A stretch of DNA of 64,000 bases from CAWEPK01 sp963835595. Lineage in GTDB: Bacteria > Desulfobacterota > Syntrophorhabdia > Syntrophorhabdales > WCHB1-27. Of this stretch, positions 53,701 to 62,616 are shown one piece after another. Location: contig CAWIGL010000002.1 in NCBI GenBank assembly GCA_963835595.1, forward strand, positions 434,001-498,000, read 5' to 3'. Numbering within the stretch: the stretch's first letter is position 1; each line of letters begins with the position of its first letter. The notes under the pieces were generated by a model, which worked only from the letters and a program-made list of their open reading frames with translations, ran no database searches and was not told the DNA's origin. Position numbers and translations under genes: made by a program.

Positions 53701-53720
53701 TGGAAACCCCCATTTGCACA

Positions 53721-53826
53721 ATTATTGGGGCTCAGCGCCCCCTCGGTGGGCAAAGCCCACCGAGCCTCCCCCCTCATTAGAGCAGGAGAGATTGGATTTG
53801 TTAATACGGACTTGCTGCCTCCCCCA
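53721..53826 (+). repeat. Structured intergenic repeat, copy 3
   Basis: ATTATTGGGGCTCAGCGCCCC and a GGTGGGC-AAA-GCCCACC stem, whose arms differ from copies 1 and 2 yet remain fully paired. The third stem is absent; instead there is a CCTCCCCCCTCATT tail that recurs in copy 4. Tandem with copy 4. Confidence 0.7.
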
Positions 53827-53848
53827 TGTAATACGCTTCATCCACTCT

Positions 53849-53975
53849 GTTGTTGGGGCTTAAGCGCCCCCTCCACCGGCAAAGCCGCGACCCGCAAGCG
53901 GGCGCCCCGGCCTCCCCCCTCATTCAAAAGAAGAGAGATTAGATTTCTTAATCGAGACCTGCTCCTTCCACATGC
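53849..53975 (+). repeat. Structured intergenic repeat, copy 4
   Basis: GTTGTTGGGGCTTAAGCGCCCC, then CCGGC-AAA-GCCG and GACCCGC-AA-GCGGGC stems, closed by CCCCGG, followed by the CCTCCCCCCTCATT tail shared with copy 3. The 313-bp gap between the FAD dehydrogenase and the next ligase is essentially these two tandem units. Confidence 0.7.
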
Positions 53976-53997
53976 CGTACCTTAGCCGTTCCCCCAT
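53920..53997 (-). pseudogene. Possible remnant of an acyl-CoA ligase C-terminus
   Basis: A 25-codon frame beginning ATG at 53997 reads MGERLRYGMWKEQVSIKKSN and stops at 53920. RLRYGMWKEQV is nearly identical to the C-terminus of the ligase at 49442 (RERYGMWKDHV), and the DNA TCCTTCCACATGCCGTA is shared. It follows the stop of the ligase at 54014. It may be what remains of a lost ligase gene or a recombination joint. Confidence 0.4.
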
Positions 53998-54013
53998 AAA
54001 CGAAGGGCAAGCC

Positions 54014-55611
54014 CTACGAAGACTTCTTGAACTCCTTCTCCATCGCATCCTTCGCGGGCTTTACGTATATCTCCCGGAGCTTCGGCTTCTCGATCTTCCC
54101 CGAAGGGTTCCGGGGGACGGCAGCCAGGACGATCTTTTCCGGCCATTTGTACTTCGCCAGGCCGCGCTCCTTTACAAAGTTTATCACTTCTTCGTCGGTA
54201 AGTGTCTCGCCCTGCTTCACCTGGATGATGGCCAGGACGATCTCGATCAATCTCGGGTGCGGGTAGCCGAGCACCGCCACGTCCGCGATCTTCGGGTGCT
54301 TCCTCAGCGCGTCCTCGATCTCGGCGGGGAATATGTTCTCACCGCCCCTGATGATGAGGTCCTTGGCGCGGTCCGCGAAGAAGATGAAGCCTTCCTCGTC
54401 CTTGTATGCGAGGTCACCCGTGTGGAGCCAGCCGTCGGTGATCGTTTTGGCCGTCATCTCCGGGTTGAAGGCGTATTCCTTCATCAGCCTCGGCCCCTTG
54501 AGCAAAAGCTCCCCGACTGCGCCGGCGGCCATCTCCTTCCCGTCCGAATCGACCACCTTTGCCTCCATGAAGGCCGTCGCCTTGCCGATGGAGCCGGGCT
54601 TTCGCATGATGTCCTCGTCGTAGCAGTTGAGCGTCCCGCCTCCGCCGCCTTCGGTGATGCCGTAAATATTAGCAATAGGGAGGTTGGGGAATATCTTCTT
54701 CGAGTCTTCGAGGAGCGCGTACGGCACGGGCTGCGCGCCTATCTCGATGTGGCCCAGGCGGGACAGGTCGTAGTCCTTGAGGTCGATCTTCCCCGACTTG
54801 ATGGCAGCCAGGAGGTCCGCCCACGTCGGCACCGTATTCCAGCCGCCCGTGCACCCCTCGTCCGCCAGAGTGCGCAGGTAGTGCTCCGGCTGAAGCTCCA
54901 TAGGCATCAGTATCTTGCCGGCGGCTATGAAGCACGGGAAAGACAAAAAGAGCGTGCCGCTGTGATAGAAGGGATGGGGCGACAGGTAGACGCTCCTGTG
55001 GCCTAGGTTATAGGTAAGGGCGTTCCCGATGCCTATCCAGAAGAGCGTGCCGTGTGTGTGGGAGACGGGCTTCGGTGCGCCCGTCGTGCCGGAGGTGAAC
55101 ATCAGCTCCGCCATGTCGTTCTCTCCCATTTCGGCCAGGACGGGCGCGCCCTTGCCCTTTTCGATTATCTCGCTGTAAGCCTTCATGCCGGCCGGCGCCG
55201 TTCCGCCCACGCAGATATAGTGGCGGCAGTACCCCATCTCCTTCTTGATCGGCTCGACCCTGGGGACGAACGTCTCGCCCAGGATGAAGACCTTGCTCTT
55301 CGTCACGTCGCAGGCGTACTTTATGTCCCCGCTGGCAAACCTGAAATTGAGGGGACTGATTACCGCGCCGGTCTTCAGGACCGCCATGTAGGTGATGTAC
55401 CACTCAAGGCTGTTGAGGAGCAGGTGCTGCACCACGTCCCCCTTCTTGATGCCGCATTCATCGATGAGGTAGTTCGCCACCTTGTTCGTTTGCTCTTCCA
55501 ACTGCTTCCACAGAAGCGCCCGGCGCTCTTGGTCGACGGGTAGCTTTCGATCAGGAACTCCCGGTCCGGATACTTGCTCGCGTTGAGACGGCAAAAACCC
55601 GCAAAATTCAT
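54014..55611 (-). CDS. Second AMP-dependent acyl-CoA synthetase, one frameshift
   Basis: ANL-superfamily CoA ligase of about 532 residues once repaired. The N-terminal frame from 55611 reads MNFAGFCRLNASKYPDREFLIE; one base is lost near 55527-55531, after which the frame continues ERRALLWKQLEEQTNKVANYL. Motifs are FTSGTTGAPKPVSHTH, YGITEGGGGG, GWLHTGDLAYKDEEGFIFFADR and the terminal PRNPSGKIEKPKLRE with the catalytic Lys. It lies 90 bp downstream of iorB. It differs from the ligase at 49442, so the array probably activates two kinds of acid. Confidence 0.9.
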
Positions 55612-55701
55612 TGACCCCCCCTTGTGCTGTTTTTTTGAGACCGTGAAGCCAGGGGCCGCTTACCGTTTACGGCCCCCCGCCTTCAACTTAACAACCTCCC
55701 C

Positions 55702-56294
55702 CTACCCCATCGCCTTCTTACCAAGCTCGAATGCCTTTATGTTCAATTCGTGGATTTTTCAGGGAGAAGGTCCGTCAGGGCCCTCGTCCACATGTCCTTT
55801 TTGATCTCCGGGAAGAACTTCGAGAAGGCGCCGACAAGGACGACGTTCGCGGCCTGGGCGTTCCCGAGGGAAAACGCGATGTCCTGCCCCTTGACCACAT
55901 AGACGTTCTTCTTGAAATACTTCCTGAAGGTATCCGGTATGTTCTCCGGGTACTTCGCCATCCCCAGGTTGACGGCAGGGGGAAGTATCTTCTGCTCGTT
56001 GATGACGATCTTTGCGCCTTCCTTGCAATAATTGATGTACCTGAGCGCCTCGAGGAGCTCGAAGGCGAGGAGGAAATCGACGTCTCCGTACTTGATGAGC
56101 GGCGAATAGACCTTCTTGCCGTACCGGAAGTGGGTGGTCACGTCGCCGCCCCTCTGGGCCATGCCGTGGACCTCGCTTTTTTTCACGTCGTATCCCGCCT
56201 CGACGAAGACGTGGGCAAGGATGTTGCTCGCGAGGATCGCCCCCTGTCCGCCCACGCCCGAAAGCAATATGTTGGTAACTTTGCTGTTCTTCAT
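55702..56294 (-). CDS. iorB: Indolepyruvate:ferredoxin oxidoreductase beta subunit, frameshift near the C-terminus
   Basis: Gamma-domain subunit of the 2-oxoacid:ferredoxin oxidoreductase that converts aryl-pyruvates to aryl-acetyl-CoA, CO2 and reduced ferredoxin. The ATG at 56294 (MKNSKVTNILLSGVGGQGAI) shares one base with the iorA stop. VHGMAQRGGDVTTHFRYG is diagnostic. As read the frame ends LPEKSTN at 55743; shifting by one base near 55757 extends it through IKAFELGKKAMG to a stop at 55702, the expected C-terminus, for about 196 residues. Confidence 0.88.
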
Positions 56295-58106
56295 CACGCA
56301 CCTGCCTTTCCGGGAACGATCGATTCGAATTTGCAGACCTGCGCGCAAAGGCCGCAGCCGGGGCACTGGAGCCTGTTGATCGAGACCGTCCCTTTCCTCT
56401 TCTTGCCGTCCTTCGTCTTACCCTCCTTCTCGACCCAGCTTATCGCGGGGCAGCCCAGCTCCAGGCATGCCTTGCACCCGCGACACGTGTCCGTATCGAC
56501 GTAGTAGAAGGGGTTTGCGAATTTTCTCTTCTCCCTCCTGTGGAGCATACAGGGGCCGTTCTCGGTGATGACTGACGGATGCCTCGTCCCTGTTCATCTC
56601 TTCCTTGATGGTCTCCATCGTCGCCTTCACGTTGTACGGGTCTATCTTTGCGCACGTGCTTTATGCCGAGGGCGCGGGCGAGCTGCTCGTAGTCGACCAT
56701 GTTCGACGGCTCGCCCTCGAGCGTATAGCCCGTGCCCGCGTGCTCCTGGAGGCCGGTCATGCCCGTCGTCCTGTTGTCGACGATGATCGAGGTGGCGTAG
56801 CCCTTGTTGTAGACCGTGTCCATGAGAGGGGCGATGCCGCCGTGGAGGAAGGTCGAGTCGCCTATGACCGCGCATATCTTGCCGAGGCCCTTCCTGTCCC
56901 AGGGCCTTGCCCGCGCCGTAGGCCTGGCCGATGCTCGCCCCCATGCAGACGCACGTATGGAGCGCCTGGAGGGGAGGGGCGGTGGCCAGCGTGTAGCAGC
57001 CTATGTCGCCGAAGACAAAGGCGCCGAGCTTCTTGAGCGAGTAAAAGAGCGCCCTGTGGGAGCAGCCGGGGCACATGTTCGGCGGCCTGCGGGGCAGGTC
57101 TTCCGGCTTGACGCGCACGGCCGGCTCCTTGTATTTCTTGCCGGCGAGCGACTTCTCCACGATCTCAGGCGAAAGCTCGTACATGTTCGGGATCAGGTCC
57201 TTGCCGTGGAAGACCTTGTAGCCGAGCGCCTTGATCTCCGTCTCGAGGAAGGGGTCGAGCTCCTCGACGACGATCACCTTCTTCACCTTCTTGTAGAAGT
57301 CGGCGATCATCTTCTTCGGCAGGGGCCAGACCATGCCGAGCTTAAGGTAGGAGTAATTGGGAAAGACGTCTTTCGTGTACATGTAGGCTGCGCCGGCGGC
57401 GATCACCCCTATGGACGGGTCGTTGATCTCCATCGTGTTGTACGGGAACTCGTCGGCGTAGGCCTCGAGCTTCCTCATCCGCTCTTCGATGAACTTCCTC
57501 CTGACGCGGACATTGGCCGGGACCATGACGTACTTGGGCGACTCTTTCTGGTCGAGGCCGAGGGGCACGTTGGAGGCCTTCCTGTCCTTGCCAGCTCGAC
57601 GATGGAGTCGGAGTGGGAGACCCTGGTCTCGCCCCTCAGGAGCACCGGGCGTGTCGAACCGCTCGCTGATGTCGAAGGCGATCTTCGTGAACTCCTTGCA
57701 CTCCTGCGGCATCGCCCGGCTCCAGCATGGGCACCTTCGCGAAGCGGGCCCAGTTCCTGGAGTCCTGCTCGTTCTGCGAGCTGTGGACGTTCGGGTCATC
57801 GGCCACGACGATGACGAACCCGCCTTTGATGCCCGTGTAGGCGAGCGTCATGAACGGGTCGGAGGCGACGTTCAGCCCGACGTGCTTCATGCACGCCATG
57901 GCCCTCGCGCCCGCGATCGCCGCGCCGGAGGCAACCTCGACCGCAACCTTCTCATTGGGCGACCACTGCGCCTTGACCTCCTTGTACTTGGCGATCTCGG
58001 CGAGGATCTCGCTGCTCGGGGTGCCGGGGTACGCGGCGGCCACCGTCACCCCCGCCTCCCAGGCGCCCCTCGCTATCGCTTCATTTCCTTGTAAAACGTT
58101 CTTCAT
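56294..58106 (-). pseudogene. iorA: Indolepyruvate:ferredoxin oxidoreductase alpha subunit, at least five frameshifts as read
   Basis: TPP- and Fe-S-containing catalytic subunit for oxidative decarboxylation of aryl-pyruvates. The N-terminus MKNVLQGNEAIARGAWEAG and AAYPGTPSSEI is intact; the middle holds CPGCSHRALF, GDIGCYTL, the TPP motif GDSTFLHGGI..DNRTTGMTGLQEH; the C-terminus carries CRGCKACLELGCP and CPGCGLCAQVCK ferredoxin motifs. Frame changes are needed near 57712, 57647, 57590, 56900, 56648 and 56570 (the last a 4-base duplication, AGTC). The rebuilt length, about 600, is normal. It cannot yield one protein as read. Conserved sequence between breaks points to assembly errors rather than decay, but decay is not excluded. 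Confidence 0.87.
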
Positions 58107-58177
58107 AATCGATTCCCCCTATCCGGCGCGATGCCTGTTTTATTGTCAGCCAGGAGGCCGCCATCAGCCCCCTGCTT

Positions 58178-58207
58178 TGTATACAATGTCAAAAGGTCGT
58201 TCGTCAA
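58178..58207 (-). promoter_or_regulatory. Promoter of the iorA-iorB unit
   Basis: Minus-strand TTGACG (58207-58202), 18-bp spacer and TATACA (58183-58178), about 70 bp before the iorA start and just downstream of the perfect hairpin at 58217-58251. Confidence 0.55.
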
Positions 58208-58216
58208 CCGTTTCAT

Positions 58217-58251
58217 GGGACTACCCGGATGCTCGCCATCCGGGTAGTCCC
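58217..58251. terminator. 15-bp perfect hairpin between symporter and iorA
   Basis: GGGACTACCCGGATG and CATCCGGGTAGTCCC pair perfectly across CTCGC. It probably ends transcription from the symporter gene, although no U-tract follows on the minus strand (TGAAACGG). Confidence 0.65.
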
Positions 58252-58340
58252 TGCTACATGCTTATTTGCTTCTCCCGATCATTGAATTCCGGCCTTACCC
58301 TGTTACCGCCCCCCTTTATGCTGTCTTAGCGGAACGGGCG

Positions 58341-59901
58341 TTAGCTGCGCGAAGGGAACAGTTTCTCTATCAGCGCCGCGGAAGGCGGCTTCGAGATGAA
58401 GCTGCCGCCGAAATAGAGGATGAGGCAGCCGCCGAACAGTATCCACTCCATTGTACCCATGCCGAGCAAAGCCGGTTTTCTGCCAAGCACCGCCCAACTG
58501 CCGAAAAGCGTAGCCGCAGTGCCGTAAATCACCGTTAGGATTGCCCCTACCTTGGTTGCCCCTTTCCAGTAGTACGAAATGACGGTAACGGGGAAAAAGA
58601 TAGCGCCGAGACCCATCGCTGCGAGCCCCATGAATATGGCGAGGAGCGCCGGGCGGCCGTTCGAGGGTGAAATAGAAGGGCAGGAAAAGGAAAAGGGCGA
58701 TCAGGAAGTAGCCGAGGTATAGCATCGACTTGTCGGACACCTTCGGCGCCCAGAGCTTTATTATGTCCCTCGTAACGTTCGCGCTCATGATGAAAACCAT
58801 AGCGGAGAGCGTGCCGAGGGCCGCGCCGACGACGCCGGTCAGGTACAAGGACAAGAGTCCGGTCCCTCCTACGGCCCAGGAGAGCATCGGGGCCGCGAGG
58901 TCCGCGCCCCATGTCTTGTTGGCCAGCAGGCCGGTGCCGAAGATCATCCTTGCCACCAGCCCGTTGCTCGAGCAGTCGAGCATGACAGGGATGCCGGCCG
59001 TCAGCCACACGACGAAGCAGAGCAACACGAACTCTTTCCTGTTCAGCTTCTTCATGCCGAGGAACCTGGTTACGTTATGCGGGAAGCCGACGGACATAGT
59101 GAAGAAGATGACAGGTGTCGCAAGGATGCCGACGAGGCTTGAGAATAGCTGCGTCATGCCTATCTTCGGGAGCGTGGGGTCCATGAGCGCCATGAGGTTC
59201 GGTTTCTGGGCCATGAGGGACTGGGAGATGTGATTGAAACCGCCCGCGTAAATGAGGGCCCATACACCCAGGAGCGCGCCAACGAAGCCTAGAAAGGCGC
59301 CCTTTACGGCGATGAACCATTGGGTTCCCATATAACCGCCGAGGACCAGGAAAAGCCACGCAATTATGACAGCGATGAGCAGACACCAGACAGGCGGGAG
59401 ACCGGTGACCGCATACCAGACGGTCCCGGCCGCCTTGAGCTGACCCACCGAGTACATGAAGAGAAAGAAAAGCATGCAGGCGGCTATGAGAGTCTGGAGG
59501 CCCTTCGACTCGAAGCGTCTCCCGATCGTCTCGGTGATCGTGGCCGCGCCAAGCTTCTGCGCGAAGTCCCTCGTCTTGGTGGCTGCGAGCCAGACGGTCG
59601 GGATGATGCCGACCAGTGTCCAGATGCCCGCGAACCACATGCCCGAGAACCCGACGGTATAGACGACCGCCGTGCTCCCCATGAAAGCCCAGCCGGAAAT
59701 GTAAGAGCCTGTGAGGGCAAGCCCTGTGACCCAGGGCCCGATGTCCCTCTTGCCTACGAGATACTCATCGAACGATTTCCACTGTTTTTTTGCCAGAGCC
59801 CCCAGCAGGACTGCGACTACCAGCAGGCAAGCTACTCCGATGGCCGCGCCAATGGCCATCGTTGCCGTCGGCACGGGAATAGCAAGAAATTTTTGATTCA
59901 T
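58341..59901 (-). CDS. Sodium:solute symporter (SSS family), one frameshift
   Basis: Sodium-driven importer of a small organic acid or related solute. The ATG at 59901 (MNQKFLAIPVP) follows GGGAG. The frame carries about 13 membrane segments; SFDEYLVGKRDIGPWVTGLALTGSYISGW is the family N-terminal region and LTGVVGAALGTLSAMVFIMSANVTRD the conserved core. The frame breaks after FYFTL near 58665, and the last segments (ALLAIFMGLAAMGLGAIFFP onward) lie in another frame to the stop at 58341. Rebuilt length about 519. It is coupled by ATGA to a 39-residue membrane protein upstream. Confidence 0.88.
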
Positions 59902-60017
59902 TTCTCCCACCCCCTTGCGATGAGCCATGTGCCTATCACGGTCATCAGGAAGGTGCCGACGATCAGTATTCCCCAGACTGTCCAGGCAATGGATGGATCA
60001 ACCACTGTTGGCTGCAT
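59898..60017 (-). CDS. 39-residue single-span membrane protein, symporter small accessory type
   Basis: ATG at 60017, preceded by AAGGAGG at ideal spacing, opens 39 codons with one central hydrophobic span (WTVWGILIVGTFLMTVIGTW) and a basic end (LIARGWEK). Its TGA overlaps the symporter ATG (ATGA), so the two are translated together. Small accessory proteins of this size next to SSS carriers are recognised, and this one fits. It is not in ordinary ORF lists because of its length. Likely a transporter subunit or stabiliser. Confidence 0.82.
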   Translation of the reverse strand: MQPTVVDPSIAWTVWGILIVGTFLMTVIGTWLIARGWEK

Positions 60018-60026
60018 GCGACCTCC

Positions 60027-60074
60027 TTACTTTTTTTTGAAAGACCCGGCGGGGAGTTTTTTGGATAGACCCAT
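60027..60074 (-). CDS. 15-residue basic micro-ORF ahead of the symporter genes
   Basis: ATG at 60074 preceded by GAGGAGGTG encodes MGLSKKLPAGSFKKK and stops at 60027, 9 bp before the next ATG; the following Shine-Dalgarno begins right after its stop. The very strong ribosome-binding site and clean spacing argue that it is translated. It may be a leader peptide or a tiny subunit. Coding status is inferred from the signals alone. Confidence 0.5.
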   Translation of the reverse strand: MGLSKKLPAGSFKKK

Positions 60075-60183
60075 CACCTCCTCGTTTCAAGGATATTCAA
60101 GGATTACATGACGCGGTGAAATAAAGCGATAATACAAGCTAATGGCGGACTCCCCTATCCCCCTGTTCGCTGTATCAGACTAA

Positions 60184-60212
60184 ACAATAAATAATGGAAA
60201 CGGGTAAGTCAA
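60184..60212 (-). promoter_or_regulatory. Promoter of the symporter operon
   Basis: Minus-strand TTGACT (60212-60207), 17-bp spacer and TATTGT (60189-60184), predicted start about 60177, some 100 bases before the micro-ORF. Confidence 0.58.
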
Positions 60213-60250
60213 GAAGAATTTTCTGGGGACGGATTTTCCCAGGGTATTTT

Positions 60251-60264
60251 CCCGAACGTTCGGG
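60251..60264. promoter_or_regulatory. 14-bp perfect palindrome, candidate operator
   Basis: CCCGAACGTTCGGG lies about 45 bp upstream of the symporter -35 box, centred near -80. It could bind a dimeric activator. Not assignable to a known family. Confidence 0.4.
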
Positions 60265-60301
60265 TGAACGGGGCGCCGGCGGCTAAAGGGCGGCTTTTAG
60301 C

Positions 60302-60343
60302 GCCCGTAAAGGGGCATGGCAAGGGCCCGCCCCTTTACGGGCA
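60302..60343. terminator. 14-bp hairpin downstream of the Spy-like gene
   Basis: GCCCGTAAAGGGGC and GCCCCTTTACGGGC pair perfectly across about 13 bases in the gap between the Spy-like gene and the symporter promoter. It is likely the terminator of the minus-strand gene ending at 60371, although no long U-tract is seen. Confidence 0.6.
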
Positions 60344-60370
60344 AAAAGGCCCATTCGCAGGGAAAAACGC

Positions 60371-61099
60371 TCATTGCTTTCCGGGGACCCCCGCAGCAGG
60401 ACCCTGACCCGGGCCCTGGGCCATCGGGCGCTCCACCGCACCCTCCGGCATCCCCTCGCCCGTCATGCCGCCGCCCGCCGGGCCGGGGCCGATCTCTCCG
60501 CTGCTCGCAGGGCCGGGGCCCGCACCGCCCCATCCGCCTCCCTTTTCCCTCTGCCATCCCGTCCTTTTCCAGCCCAGCCCATGATGGATCATTATCAGGA
60601 AGTCTATCTTCTCGATCTGCTCGGGCGTCAGGATGGACCTCCACTCTATGATCGCCGCCGCCCGCCTGTCCATCAACTGCTGTCTGAGGGCGCTCATCTC
60701 CTTCTGCCGGGCAAGGAGCGCAGCGGAGTCCGCCTTCGGATCGGTGAAGAGCTTCTCCATCTCGACCCGCTTCGCCATGACGTCGTACCTCAGGTTGTGG
60801 GTATCCATGAAGTAGCGGCGCCATATCTCACGGCTCTTGCTTATCTGCTCCTTGGACAGGTTGAGGAAATGGCCCAGCCGCGCCGTTTTCCCGTGGTGGA
60901 AATAACCTTTCCGCTCGGGCGCGGGCTGCTGCCCGGCCGGGGCTGCCTCCTGCGCGGCCGGCGGGTCGGCCTGGTCGGTCTCCGCTACCAGCATGATGAT
61001 CTCTTCGTCGTCTACGGCGGCCTCCTGGGCCAGAAGCGGGACCGCGAGGAAAAGCAGAAAGATCGCCGTACAGGCCAGAGCCAGGTATCCCCTCTTCAT
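60371..61099 (-). CDS. Spy/CpxP-family periplasmic protein
   Basis: A 242-residue exported protein. The signal peptide (MKRGYLALACTAIFLLFLAV, cleaved after LLAQ-type site) is followed by an acidic/Pro-rich linker, then a helical Spy/CpxP core (residues about 75-175) with LNLSKEQISK and the LTxxQ-type ILTPEQIEKI. The last 60 residues are Gly/Pro-rich. Such proteins act as envelope chaperones or metal sensors. AGGAGGT precedes the ATG. Single gene. Confidence 0.83.
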   Translation of the reverse strand: MKRGYLALACTAIFLLFLAVPLLAQEAAVDDEEIIMLVAETDQADPPAAQEAAPAGQQPAPERKGYFHHGKTARLGHFLNLSKEQISKSREIWRRYFMDTHNLRYDVMAKRVEMEKLFTDPKADSAALLARQKEMSALRQQLMDRRAAAIIEWRSILTPEQIEKIDFLIMIHHGLGWKRTGWQREKGGGWGGAGPGPASSGEIGPGPAGGGMTGEGMPEGAVERPMAQGPGQGPAAGVPGKQ

Positions 61100-61172
61100 A
61101 CCGACCTCCTATGTGTGGTGTTTTGATTCGATCATATATATGATACGCGTCGTCGTCGCATGACACGGCGCC

Positions 61173-62307
61173 TTATGCCTCGCTCGGCTCCATGTCCATC
61201 TTGATGGCGAGGAACTTCAAAAGGTCTCGCAAGGCCAGGATGCCCACCAGCTTCCCCCGGTCTATGACCATGAGGCGGCTGCTCCCCACCCTGTTCATCT
61301 TCTCCAGCGCCTGGGTGGCGTCGGCCTCCGGGTCGATGGTGTTGCCTTCCGTGCACGTGTCCACGATCTCCTTTACCGTGTGGCTGCCCCACTCGCCGCG
61401 CGGCACCTCTTTCACCCGGTTGATCGTGACGACGCCCATGAGTCGCTCGTGGTCAACGACGGGGAACATCTTGTAGTGGTACCGGTAAATGTAATCGTCC
61501 ATTAGCTGCGAGAGGGTGACCGAAGGGTTTACCGTAACGATCTCAGGCTTCATGAAACGCCTGACGTGCTCGCCCTGGAGCGCCTTCTTGACGAGCAACC
61601 GGCGGTACGACCCCTGCGATGCGTTCCGCAGGAACATGCCGATGAGGAACCACCAGATGCCGCTGATGAGACTCCCGTAAATAAAGGAGAGTATCCCCAT
61701 TATCATCATGGCGGCGCCGAAGCCTTCGCCGATCCTCGATGCAAGGCGCGTTGCCCACTGGAGGCTGCCTTTTGCCTGCCACAGGATCGAGCGAAGCACC
61801 CTGCCGCCGTCTAAGGGGAAGGCGGGCAGCAGGTTGAAGATGCCGAGCAGGACGTTCAGGGAAGCGAGGTAAAGCGGGACCGCCATATAGGTGGGGGGGA
61901 CATAAGGCGCGGCGGAGAGCGTGAGCAGATAGAAGACGCCGGCCAGCACGAAGCTCGACAGAGGACCGGCGACCGCCATGTAGAATTCGACGGCCGGGCT
62001 GCTCGGCTCTTCCGTCATCTGGGAGACCCCTCCGAAGATGAAGAGCGTGATCCCGCTGATCTTCAGCCCGAAGCGGCGGGCGACAAGGGAGTGCCAGAAC
62101 TCGTGGAAGATGATCGACGCGAAGAGCCCGAGCGCACCGGCAACGCCCATCCACCAGTAGGTGCTTTGTTGAAGCCCCTTGTAGTAGGCGGGGAAGACCA
62201 CCGGTGGCCAGCGACCAGACGATGAGGAAGGCTATGACGAGCCAGCTTACGTCCGCGTTCACCGTAAAGCCGAATAGCCTGAAAAGTTTTATCTGTCGCC
62301 CGAACAT
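61173..62307 (-). CDS. Site-2 protease (M50) with two CBS domains, one frameshift
   Basis: An intramembrane zinc metalloprotease fused to a CBS pair, about 377 residues once repaired. The start at 62307 gives MFGRQIKLFRLFGFTVNADVSWL; the frame then shifts near 62200 (one extra G in CACCGGTGGTC) to VFPAYYKGLQQSTYWWMG. The catalytic motif is HEFWH, with NLLPAFPLDGGR as the second metal site. CBS domains (about 235-350) may sense adenosyl ligands. Family role is regulated proteolysis of membrane-bound factors; the target is unknown. Confidence 0.9.
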
Positions 62308-62544
62308 CTTATCGACCCTCCTTGAGCGGCCCGCTCAGGACAAGCCGCGCTTTCGTATATCTATATATATAATGCGCCCCCGACCGAAAGGAAAGCCGAC
62401 CGGGAGTCGGGAGATGCACGGCTACCACATGCACGGCGACCCGTGGAAGGAAGAGCGGTATTCGTGATGCTTGTGATAAAATACACAATAGCATTCATCC
62501 ATATTCCGCCTAAAACCCAGGGCCGTCTCAGTTATCTTCCAATT

Positions 62545-62560
62545 AGTGAGTTATATCACA
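62545..62560. promoter_or_regulatory. CRP/FNR-type site upstream of nuoE
   Basis: AGTGA - 6 bases - TCACA is a one-mismatch match to the CRP consensus TGTGA-N6-TCACA, centred about 70 bp before the predicted nuoE start of transcription. Other parts of the 484-bp gap 62308-62791 show no supported gene. Confidence 0.45.
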
Positions 62561-62587
62561 TACTTGTTGGCGGCCCCTAAATTTCTC

Positions 62588-62616
62588 TTGACAGAGAAAG
62601 CACAATCTATTAGAAA
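62588..62616 (+). promoter_or_regulatory. Promoter of nuoE-nuoF
   Basis: TTGACA (62588-62593), 17-bp spacer and TAGAAA (62611-62616). The leader before nuoE would be about 170 nt. Confidence 0.5.

Noticed and set aside
62414..62467. 17-codon ORF (MHGYHMHGDPWKEERYS) after GGGAG
   Set aside because: Too short, no coupled partner, and it lies in a gap between a diverging protease gene and nuoE.
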